NCBI GenBank assembly: GCA_016764915.1
Contig: JAESQY010000195.1
Coordinates: forward strand, 1 to 34,579
DNA: 34,579 bases
Direction: 5' to 3'
From: Aliivibrio sp.
Lineage (GTDB): Bacteria > Pseudomonadota > Gammaproteobacteria > Enterobacterales > Vibrionaceae
Shown here: in pieces, positions 17,256-27,400 of the stretch
How positions within the stretch are numbered: position 1 is the stretch's first letter
Layout of the letters: every line of letters starts with the position of its first letter
The notes under the pieces: model-generated
Seen by the model: only the letters and a program-made list of their open reading frames with translations
Database searches by the model: none
Told to the model about the DNA's origin: nothing
Translations under genes and position numbers: made by a program

Positions 17256-19389
17256 CAAACTGCCTCAAGAAAACACGTCGAATAGCGCGATACCAGCGAT
17301 ACACAATCGGCTCTGCATCGTGTTCAAATAGGACATGAACACGTTCATCAAAACGATATTGTGGTGCCCCCTCACTGCTAAGTTCTAAACGAAAATAACT
17401 GTGGTAACTTTGCAACTCTTCGGCTCTATTCGGGTCGAGAGCGATCATGCCGCCACCGTCTGTGGTTAACACAGAGCTCGGGAGGCTTTTTGTTGATGCT
17501 GGAATATGTCGCAACACCTTTGCTTGAAACTCTTGATTTGGCATTGATACGAATTTCAAAGCGACTGCGCGAGTCTGAGTCCTGACACGATCTATGTCAT
17601 CTTCCGAAATCATCACTGTTAAAGGTAAGCTTTGATAGTCGACAACATAACCAATAATTTCACCTCGATTAAAGTACCGCCCCTCTATACCTTGACGATT
17701 TGGTAAGGTAAAAACACCGGTTTCTAAGCTGTACAAAGCCAAAGAGTTCAAGCGCTCTACAACACTTTGATACTCTTGCTCAATAAACTTCAACTCTTGC
17801 AGTAAAATATCCGACTCACTTCGACTTGTCACACTCGCTTCATAGCGAACCTTTGCTTCACGAAGTTGTGCCTTTAATACCGACACTTCTGCTTGAACAT
17901 CAGGTGCATTCATGCGAAGTAAGAGCTGACCAGACTCAACCTGCGTTGACTCTCCTGCTATCACTTCATCAACAAATCCGCTAACTTCGGCTCGAACATA
18001 AGACTGTTGCGGCACATACAACACCCCTTGTGCGTAAGTCGAATAAGGGAGCGGAAAGAAGAATAACAACCCGAATAAGGCCCCAACCATTATTGAGGAT
18101 AGGAGGTAAATTCGCTTCTGTTTTCGGCGCATTAATGGCTCCTTCATAGGTTTAGTAATGACTTTTAATATGGGTAGAACCAAGCTGCTCCAGATTGACC
18201 AAAACGCCAATAACACACCAATGACCAAATACTGGCTGGCGACAAAAAGTGAAATCGCCACCATAACAAACAGGCGATAGATATAAGCAGCCGTTGCGTA
18301 ACCTGACAACCACATCGATTCTGAACGACTGTAAGCATTGGTTCTCGCTTCTGAAATTCGAAACAGGTAACGCTTTACTAGGTAACCCACTTGCGCGTTA
18401 CCACGAGAGGCGAGATTGGGTATTTCCAAATAATCTGCAAGGACATAATAGGCATCAAAACGAAGCAACGGATTACCGTTAAATAACAGCGTTGAAATAC
18501 CGCCAATTAACATCACGTTGTAAGCCATCGCTCGCAGTAAGCCTGGCTCAACTAAGGTCCAAACGATCATCGCCAGCGCGGCCATAAATAACTCACCGAG
18601 TACGCCAACCGCGCCCACCAGCATTCTATGGCGCTTGTTGCCAAACGAGGATGCCGTAGAAGCATCGACATAAGGGACAGGTATAAAGATTAATAGCATC
18701 ACTCCCATCTCATGAACTTCGCCTCCCCACCGCTTTACCGCGTAACCGTGACCAAGCTCATGTACCAGCTTTACCATTGGGTAAACGAGGGCCATGATCA
18801 GCAGATTTTGAACGCCAAGCACCTGATCTGAAAGGTTCTGCGTTAGCTCATCCCAGTGAATGGCGGCAAGAGTTGTACCCATCATCATGACCGCTAACCA
18901 GCACAATGCGCCAAAATAGGAAAACACCAAATTAGCCACCCAACGAGTGGCATTTAAGAAACGTTCAGGATCAAGGATTGGAATGCGAATGCTCAGCGGA
19001 GATTTAAGCTGTTGTAGCAGCTTTTTCTGCTCTTCACTCTTTCGACGTCTTTGTAGGAGCTCAATGTTAGGCAGCACATCCGTTTGAATTACATTGGCTT
19101 TATTCAATTGACCAACGAGTTGAATCACCTCATCTTGTGTGGGCAGATCATCACCCAAGGAGTCACACGCAATATCCCAAACCTCTTGTAGGCTTCGCTT
19201 GCCATCCATTAAGCCAATAACTTGGTACGCTTGTGGGGTAAAGCGTTGGAATTGCCCTGTCATGTGGTCTTGTAAAACAAACCACACTCGATCTCGATAA
19301 ACATGACGGTGTATATTGGCGTGTTTACGCAGACGAACTTTCAAGTTCGCTACCTTATACCAAGATTGACTAAATAGAGAACTAGACAC
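17248..19389 (-). CDS. PqqD-like / M50 site-2-type metalloprotease / HlyD fusion
   Basis: Three parts can be seen in 713 residues. Residues about 25-105 resemble PqqD-like peptide-binding domains (DRVWFVLQDHMTGQFQRFTP, then MDGKRSLQEVWD). Residues about 150-440 form a multi-pass membrane segment with the zinc site HELGHG (His210, Glu211, His214) and the distal NPLLRFD (Asp312), the pair that defines the M50/site-2 protease family. Residues about 455-700, after a last membrane span (FGLLFFFPL), form a periplasmic HlyD-like adaptor with a coiled-coil hairpin (about 505-560). Translation begins at GTG 19389, 9 bases after the GAF-HlyD gene. Such a fusion would place a membrane protease and a tunnel-forming adaptor in one chain, presumably to handle the giant protein. 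A related pattern occurs in bacteriocin-type export proteins; the function here is inferred. Confidence 0.85.
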   Translation of the reverse strand: MSSSLFSQSWYKVANLKVRLRKHANIHRHVYRDRVWFVLQDHMTGQFQRFTPQAYQVIGLMDGKRSLQEVWDIACDSLGDDLPTQDEVIQLVGQLNKANVIQTDVLPNIELLQRRRKSEEQKKLLQQLKSPLSIRIPILDPERFLNATRWVANLVFSYFGALCWLAVMMMGTTLAAIHWDELTQNLSDQVLGVQNLLIMALVYPMVKLVHELGHGYAVKRWGGEVHEMGVMLLIFIPVPYVDASTASSFGNKRHRMLVGAVGVLGELFMAALAMIVWTLVEPGLLRAMAYNVMLIGGISTLLFNGNPLLRFDAYYVLADYLEIPNLASRGNAQVGYLVKRYLFRISEARTNAYSRSESMWLSGYATAAYIYRLFVMVAISLFVASQYLVIGVLLAFWSIWSSLVLPILKVITKPMKEPLMRRKQKRIYLLSSIMVGALFGLLFFFPLPYSTYAQGVLYVPQQSYVRAEVSGFVDEVIAGESTQVESGQLLLRMNAPDVQAEVSVLKAQLREAKVRYEASVTSRSESDILLQELKFIEQEYQSVVERLNSLALYSLETGVFTLPNRQGIEGRYFNRGEIIGYVVDYQSLPLTVMISEDDIDRVRTQTRAVALKFVSMPNQEFQAKVLRHIPASTKSLPSSVLTTDGGGMIALDPNRAEELQSYHSYFRLELSSEGAPQYRFDERVHVLFEHDAEPIVYRWYRAIRRVFLRQFDV

Positions 19390-19398
19390 AGAGGCTAC

Positions 19399-21285
19399 CT
19401 ATCCCCACCAAGACCAGATCTGTAGTTGTCCCCACTCTCTCAGCTCTCTTGTCCAAATATGGAACCACAAGCGCTCATCAATGGACACCTTCCCTATGCC
19501 TTCCATCCCCGACTGTAATTGCTCTGATTTTTCAACCAACTCACCTTCAACGATAAAATAGGTGGTTCCTTCTGCGGCTTCCGTTAGAGGCGTTATCTTG
19601 CTAACGGAAAATTCAAATGCTTGCTCAGGTAAAGCAGACAAGTAAAGTCGCCCTTTTTGATCAACGGCGAGATCTGCAATCCGACTCTCTTTCACTTTAA
19701 GCTGGATTCGATAACTGTTCAGTGGCGCCACTTCCAGCAGTAACTCCCCTTTTGTTACTGCACTGCCCAACCGCTGACTTAAATCGCCATGAGTAATAAC
19801 ACCGTCATAGGGTGCGGTTAATTGACCTCGTTGAAGTTGGCTGTTGATTAACTCAAGTTGGGCTGTCACCTGCTGCTGCTGGGCGTTGATGATATTAATT
19901 TTGGCTCTGTTTCGGACAGCAACGGCTTCTAGGTATTGTCTATTCAGTTTGCCTTGTTCACTTAACCACTTTAGCTTTTCCAAGCGGAGATCTTTGTCAT
20001 CCATTAACACCAACACATCACCTTGCTGAACATTATCTCCAGCACGGGCTAAAGCATCATTAATGTATCCATCATAAGGCGCAACGACAGCCCGTTGAAT
20101 CGCACTTTCTATTTGAGCAGGCGCTGATAACTTGTACTCGCTATTCACCGTTGCCAATAGATAAGTGATGGCGAATAACGTGACCACCGCGATCTTTCGC
20201 CCCAGATAATTAGGTCCAATAAGACGGCCTAATTGTGTCCCCATCGACTCAACGGTTTTACGTAACCATGACCGGTCATTTTTACGCTTATCTTCCAGCG
20301 TCGGAACAACAAGACTGACGATGCTTTGGCAAGTTTCTGCTTGTTGTTGTGACCAAGGTTTATTTGGAAGTGATTCCAACACAATCGCACCATGAATTTC
20401 GCCATTAAGATAGATTGGAATCGACATGACAGCAATGCCGCCTTGATCAATGGATAAAGCATCATGAGCAAGAACAATATCGCAACTGTGTCTCTTTTCG
20501 CCGCTCTCAGTTTGGCCGGTGGTATCTGTTTGATCCCCTGTAAAACGAATGATTTTCCCTTGATCAATACACTCGTCCATTGTTCTCTCAATAGCTCGAA
20601 CCAAGTTCATTTTTTTACCAAATTGAGCACTGTGAGATAGGTGTTTAAGCTTGGAGCGTTTATTTTTATATTCACCTAAACTGACTCGGTCACAGTGATA
20701 CAAAACGGCAAGTTCAGTAACAAGCCTAACCGCTGCAGACGCATAACTCTGCTCGGACAGAACTCGTGCAAGCAGGTCTATTTTCTCTATAGTATGGGTC
20801 TGTTCATTTTTTAATTGCTGGCATCGTTGTTGGTATTCGACGACTTCTAGACTGGCTGCGCTCCATTGCAAAACGGTAAGCGCTTGTGTGAGCTCCGCTT
20901 GATGTTTTGCTTCCAGTGCAAATGCAGTAAAAGCAATCAGCGTCGAGGTATCATCATACAGAGGATAAAAGAGGCCAAAGAACTCACTACCATTGGCTGA
21001 TGCGTTGGAGAGCTTAGATACTTGAGGTTGCTCTGCATCAAAGTTTTGCTCCGCGATTTCAGTCAGTGAAGCAAAACTTTCATGATTAGCTTGATAAGAA
21101 GCAATGGCTAAAAGCCCACTCTCTACAGGTAGATAAATAACTGCAGAGCGCAGGCCGCCGATGAGGTGTTGATGATTGTCTAACCAAGACTGATAGTAGT
21201 CAGTTGTCGAGTTCGTTATTTGCGCTTCATTGCGTCGTTCGGAAAATACCGACTGATTTTCAGCCATACCGAGCTGGTCTGTCAT
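19399..21285 (-). CDS. GAF-domain sensor fused to a HlyD-type adaptor
   Basis: The 628-residue protein has a cytoplasmic N-terminal half with a GAF domain at about residues 170-325 (LARVLSEQS, CDRVSLGEYK, GGIAVMSIPIYLNGEIHGAIVLE) and a second GAF-like stretch at about 40-150. A single membrane span lies at 364-380 (KIAVVTLFAITYLLATV). The periplasmic part is an HlyD-type adaptor with both lipoyl halves (VVAPYDGYINDALARAGDNVQQGDV and LTAPYDGVITHGDL, about 400-425 and 492-506) around a coiled-coil hairpin. It starts with an AAAGGG site before ATG 21285 and ends 9 bases before the M50 fusion. Combining a small-ligand sensing domain with a secretion adaptor suggests gated export, which is inference; what the GAF domain binds is unknown. 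Confidence 0.83.
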   Translation of the reverse strand: MTDQLGMAENQSVFSERRNEAQITNSTTDYYQSWLDNHQHLIGGLRSAVIYLPVESGLLAIASYQANHESFASLTEIAEQNFDAEQPQVSKLSNASANGSEFFGLFYPLYDDTSTLIAFTAFALEAKHQAELTQALTVLQWSAASLEVVEYQQRCQQLKNEQTHTIEKIDLLARVLSEQSYASAAVRLVTELAVLYHCDRVSLGEYKNKRSKLKHLSHSAQFGKKMNLVRAIERTMDECIDQGKIIRFTGDQTDTTGQTESGEKRHSCDIVLAHDALSIDQGGIAVMSIPIYLNGEIHGAIVLESLPNKPWSQQQAETCQSIVSLVVPTLEDKRKNDRSWLRKTVESMGTQLGRLIGPNYLGRKIAVVTLFAITYLLATVNSEYKLSAPAQIESAIQRAVVAPYDGYINDALARAGDNVQQGDVLVLMDDKDLRLEKLKWLSEQGKLNRQYLEAVAVRNRAKINIINAQQQQVTAQLELINSQLQRGQLTAPYDGVITHGDLSQRLGSAVTKGELLLEVAPLNSYRIQLKVKESRIADLAVDQKGRLYLSALPEQAFEFSVSKITPLTEAAEGTTYFIVEGELVEKSEQLQSGMEGIGKVSIDERLWFHIWTRELREWGQLQIWSWWG

Positions 21286-21414
21286 ACTTTATATCCCTTT
21301 AAAGTTTGCAGTCCTAATAAGTAGTTACTCATTTAAACTTAGTCTTAGGATGCCACTCTATCCAGTTTTACTCAACTCAAAGTTTACTTGCTGAGTGACA
21401 CCTTATCTCTCTGA
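21286..21414. other. Intergenic region between giant protein and GAF-HlyD gene
   Basis: This gap of 129 bases is the largest inside the minus-strand operon. I see no strong hairpin with a T-run and no clear promoter, only an AAAGGG ribosome-binding sequence near 21294. Read-through from the giant gene or a weak internal promoter are both possible. Confidence 0.4.
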
Positions 21415-24400
21415 TTACGCTTGTTTTCGCTTCTTTTCTACTGTGGAATTTCTCGTATGAGTTCCCTTGTCAGCTTTCATTACCATCCAACCACTCAAAC
21501 CAGCCATGGCCGCTTCAATGTTAATCACTTCTGATTCGCTATTGTCGGCAGTGCTTTCAGTGGCAACAGGTTCTACTGGTTGCTGATGGTTCGCCTCTGG
21601 TGATTCAGGGGTACACTCTGCATCATCTTCAGCACACTCTTGCATTTCTTGCTCTACTTTTGGCGCCTCTTCTCCTTGCGGTATCGGCGCTGTTTGAACA
21701 TCTTGCTCAATGGCTTCTACCAATTCAGAGGCTTGTGCTTCAGGTTCCTCTTGATCTTCATTTGATGCATTTTCGACACCTGCCGCTGTTGGAGCAGTCG
21801 GTATAATGAAGTCAGCACCTTCAGCACCACCTGAACCAATGGATTGGAAAGTAGGATTTAGATTAGCAAAGGCTTGCTCTGCATCCAAGCTAAATACCGT
21901 TGTGATTGCGGTTCGGCTTCTTGATGCTTGGCCTAAGTTAGATTGAGCGTAAACCTGTTTGGCATAGCCGCCAAATAGCCCCGTTTGCATTCTACGAATA
22001 AGGTCTAACTGCCCTTGCGCGAGTGAGATAATAAAGGTGGAGTCTGAATCACCCTCTGTACCACTCTCCACAAAGGTAAAACGGCCATATTCACCAAGCA
22101 TGACATCTTCGCTAAAGCTTGCGAAGAATAGGTCACTACCAAAGTGCCCTTGCATACGGTCAAGACCCGCACCTGCTAGCAGAGTATCATTGCCCCCGAC
22201 AAACAGATCAATCGCTTCAAATACAATGGTGTTGTTATTACGAGTGACCTGTGACCCATCACCACCGAGAATATCATCGCCTGCTTGTCCATCTAATCGG
22301 TCTGCACCAAAGCCACCAAATACGATATCTCGGTTAGTACCACCTAGAACAATATCGTTACCACCAATGGTCGTATTACCGGTTTTAGCCAACACATAAC
22401 GTCCAGCAGCATCGCTGTTAATCTGGCCATCATCGCCGATGATAATGGTCTCACCAGAGAGGTTAGTCACTTGATCACTGCCGACTCCAGCAATGGCTTG
22501 ATCATCTCCCGCACCGAGTGAAATAACATCATTACCACCCGTTGAGTTCGTCGTATCGGTACTAAATACCTCGCGACGAATACCATCAACGAGGTTAATT
22601 TGACCGTTATCGCCAATCACCACATCGTTGCCGCTGCCGGTGGTGATTGAATCTCCACCTTGCCCGCCGAGTACTAGATTTACGCCATCTCCAGCGTCAA
22701 TGACATCCCCTGCACCTTGTGCTAAATCACTGGTTTTCGCCTGAGTAAGAGTGCCTAACCCATCATAAATAAATTGACCATTATCACCGGTGATATGATC
22801 ATTACCGCCAGCAGTCGTCATCGTGTCACTGCCGTTACCGCCTAAGAGCGTATTGTCGCCTAGACCTAACGTGATGTTATCATCGCCACCTAAGGTTGCA
22901 TCGGAAGTATTGGCATCGATTAAATGGCCCAGCGCGTTATAGCTTAGATAACCGTTATCTGCGATAACATGAGAATCCCCCGATTCAGAGGTCACGGTAT
23001 CACTGCCTAATCCAGCAAGAACACGGTCGTTACCTGAACCTAGATGGATTTCATCATCACCATAAGCGTGCTGATCGCCATCTTCGGTTTTCAAGAGCAC
23101 TGCGCCATTACGTAGGTCTACTTCACCAAAATCACCCAGTACCATGTCGTTACCTTGACCACCTTCTACGTAGTCAGAACCGGCTCCTGCCAAAATGATG
23201 TCATTGCCTTCATCACCGTGTATGTTGTCAGCGGCTCCTTGGTTCGTATCTGTGGTGAACACTTGTGATACTTCTGCTGCCACCAACGTTACGATTCCCA
23301 TATCACCAATCAGCACATCGTTATCTTCAGTCGCAATAGAGGCACCTTCAGGCCCATTGCCACCATAGAGATAATCACTACTCTGGCCACCAAGAATGAT
23401 ATCGTTACCGGCATTACCAAGAACTGTATCCTGACCACCGCTTTCAAACCCTGCGTTGGTTACATCCGTAATATCTGTGCGAGCCGTTGATAGAATACGA
23501 TTCACATCGCTTGTTTGATTAATCCAACCTTTATCGGCAATAACAATGTCATCACCCAAGCCGGCGTCAATATAATCATTACCTACCAATAGTGAGTCCG
23601 ACGTATCTAGATTATCAGCTCCACCATTAGCGATATTCACAACAGTAAGAATTTGAGTGGATAGGTCTAGGCGAGTACTAATATCAACATTAAATCCAGC
23701 ATCACCGTAGATGTGATCATCGCCGCCTAAGCCATAGAGATAATCATTTCCTGAACCACCCGCAATATGATCACCAAAGTTACTGCCTGTAATGGTGTCG
23801 TTACCCGCGCCACCATACAAAGTCACAGAACCATTAGCGCCAGAGGCATTAATGGTGTCGTTGCCTGGGTTATTAAACTCACGCGCTTTATCCGTTTTTT
23901 CATCTGAAGTTGCGTTGTAGGTCCAGCCATCTTGTGTGGTATCACCAAACAAGATAAGTGCACTGTTTGCGTTACTTCCAGTGACAGTCAGTGTGTCGTC
24001 ACCTCCGCCGCCGTGTACAGCAGTAATACTGTTTTCCGCCGTATCGGTAATGGTAAGATTATCGTCGTTCTGACCTAATAACAGTTCAACAACTTCGATA
24101 TCGCCATACTCAATGCCAGCGCCCATACCTAACCCTGTCAGGCTGGTACCACTTAATATGCCCGTCTCTTTTTCGAGGCTTCCATCATTAAAGATATTCA
24201 ATACGTCGGTTTGTTGGCTCTCATTAATTTCAATATTCTTAACAGGCAGTTCGCTATCGGTTTCATTAGGAAGCATCACAGCGGCACTCAACGCACGCGC
24301 TTTGCCTTCTGGAACGCCGCCTTCAACAATCAACTTACCTTTAATGCTGGTGAGTGTATGAGGTTGAAGTGGTGGATTTTGTACCGGTTGACCCTCTTGT

Positions 24401-27400
24401 GCTTGGTAATCTGGGTTAACTGCCAGTGTGATGGTAATCGGTTGATCCCAATCCGCGGCCGTAAAGGTGACCGTGCCCTCATCCGAGTTAAAACGAGGAT
24501 CGCCACTCTCAAAGAGTGTCTGTCCATCATTTAGTAGGTTAACCGTCACTGGCGCAGTAGGTTCTTTACTGAGTACTAAAGTGTAATCATCCGTCTGGGT
24601 TTCACTCACCAGTGTTGCACCGTCAGTTTGAGACACAATGACCGAACCACTGTCGTTGTCCGTCACTAAGACAACCTGTTTTACCTCGGATACTAGATTG
24701 TAAGTAGAGTCGATGAGATCACTGCTGGCTGACAAGGTTACGCCACCTTGATAGAGGTTTTCGATCTCCGCATCATCGGTTGCGGTAACAGTAAAGGTTT
24801 GGACCACGTCCCAATTGGTGTGGTCAAAGGTAAACGTCTCATCACTCAACGTAAGCTGTGTGCCACTGCCAGATAACAGTTCAGCAAGAGATACCGTCAC
24901 CGTTTCGCCTGCATCAGGTTTCATGGATAGACGAACGTCAAACGCTTCGCTCACGCCACCTTCTGTGACTCTATTGCCCTCTTGTGGGATAACGATAATG
25001 TCCGCTTGATCATTGTCGTAAACATTAACCGCAACGTTGGCAATATCGAGATTGTCAAAATCTGGATTGTCGCTTTGCACGCTGTGGTTAATCACATAAT
25101 CACGTTCGCCTTCCATTGCAGTATCGTTAATGGCTTTGACATATATGGTGTTTGATTCCGCCCAATTAACACCCGCTTCATAAGTAACAACCAGTGACTC
25201 ATGAAAATTCACATTATCCAGTGAGACCAAAATACTGGCCGCTTCACCACTGGTTTTATCTTTGTCGCTACTTGATGCGCGAGCCGCTGAAACAGTGATA
25301 TAAGCAATGGTCGCAACATTAGGTTCATCGACACTCAGAGAGAGCTCGTAGCTATCCATCATGCCCTCTTCATCAACAAGCAAGTTTTGATTGCTTATCG
25401 CAATGGCGCCATTATCTTTGCTCGCCACATTGAGCGATATGCCATTAACAAAAATACCATTGTAGCTGTCGTCATCACTAAATACGCTGTGGTTAATGAA
25501 ACTGCTGCGTCCTTCTACAGAGTAAGAGACGATAGGTTGTGTCACATCACTGGCAACATTAAATACATCAGCGCCGAGACCACCGATAATGGTGGTTTCG
25601 ACCTCTTCATTGGTGCTTAGAACGTAGAAGGTATCATCGCCTTCCAGTCCATCAACTTCTGCAAATTCAACGCCGGTATAACCGATATTAAGACCAGCAC
25701 CAAAGATACCATCCTCAGTGATCATGAAGCTATCGTCGCCCTCAGTACCAAGAACTACGACCTTATCATTACCTGCTCCACCATCTATTTTCAGTGCTGC
25801 ATTAATGCTGTATTCGATGGTATCTGCGCCTTCACCACCAAACAATTCCACATCAACACTGTTGTTCGTCAGGCCGCTATCTTTGAGTAAAAACGCTCGT
25901 ACAACAAAATTATCATCGCCATCTTCACCGTAGAGTTTGGTCACGGCTTTGTTTGAGTAGACTTTAATACTGTCGTTACCGTCACCACCGTAAATCACCA
26001 TTGGCAGGCTGTTACCTTTACTCAAGAAGCCTAATGTTGTCTCTGTGGTTTCGATTTCATCGCCAGCAGTAACCGTGCTTAAATCGGCTTGTCGATCACT
26101 ACCAAACAGTTGGCCGATTTGGAATGTGTCGTTATCCGCACCGCCATCAAGTGTCACGATAGTGCCGGTATCATCACTGAAGAAGTTATCTTCTCCATCA
26201 AGGCCGTTAATCGTTAAACGTGCATTCACGTTGCCATCATAGTTAATACGCTCCACCGTATCACCATAATCACCATCACCGTCGACGTGCATCGCGGCAA
26301 CAAAGTTAGCTCGGATTAAGAAGGTGTCATCGGTCGCTAGACCGTTAAGGGTTAGTGTATCCGCGCCATTGTTAGCCGCACCTGAGTCCACAACATCGAT
26401 AATATAATCCGCGTCACTGCCCGTGCGATTAATCACGTATTGATCACTGCCACCTTCACCATCAAGGGTAAAGCTATCAGTACGAGTATGAAGCTGGTTG
26501 ATAGTGATGGTGTCGTTACCTGCGCCCCCAGCAATATGTACATCACCAAGTATGCTCTGCGCACTCACGGTGATAACGTCATCATCGTCACCCGTATCAA
26601 TATTGATATTCGCTGCGCTAATAATACCTTCTATATTGATCTCGTCTTGATCGCCATTACCTAGGATCTCAAGTTGATTACCTGCATTAATCGACCCTTG
26701 AATATCTACATTAGCGCCCTCAGCATCTGAATTGCCAAGTTCACCATCATCAATCTGAATGTTGATATTGTTATCGGCCTGTAAAACCGCCGAACCGCTT
26801 AATGTAAACCCATCTCCAGAGTTGATATTAATGTTCGCTTCACTGCTAAGCACGATACCCGATGCAATCACGATATCGTCATTGGCAGAGTTATCAGCAG
26901 AAGTCAGGTTAATATCCCCTTCGGCAGTGATATTTTCGATGATGGTCATCGGGCTCTTAGTCACAATGTTCACACTGCCACCCGCCAATAAACCATTTGG
27001 TAAGCCAGAGACCACCCCTCCGATATTCAGAGCTCCGGTATTGGATACATAGGTGCTACCCGTGGTCGATTGACCTTGGATGTTGCCCACTTCCGTGGTG
27101 AGTTCATTATCAGAGGTACCAATATCTTGCGCTGCAAACAGATAAGTCATACCTGATACCACATTCGCGCCAGATTGGTTGTCATTAAGGATTCGGCCTG
27201 CTGGCGCGGCAATAAAGGCAATCGCCGCTGCGCCAGTGCTGATTTGGTTTAGATAAAGATCACCGCGCATCTCAGTAATGTGCGTATTTTCTGCACTGGT
27301 TACCGTGAGGTTATCGCCAGATTGTGAGCCGGTATCTATCTCTAAATCATTGCCGAACTCACCCACCGTGTCGAAGCGCGCGGTAAGCTCAATACTTGCC

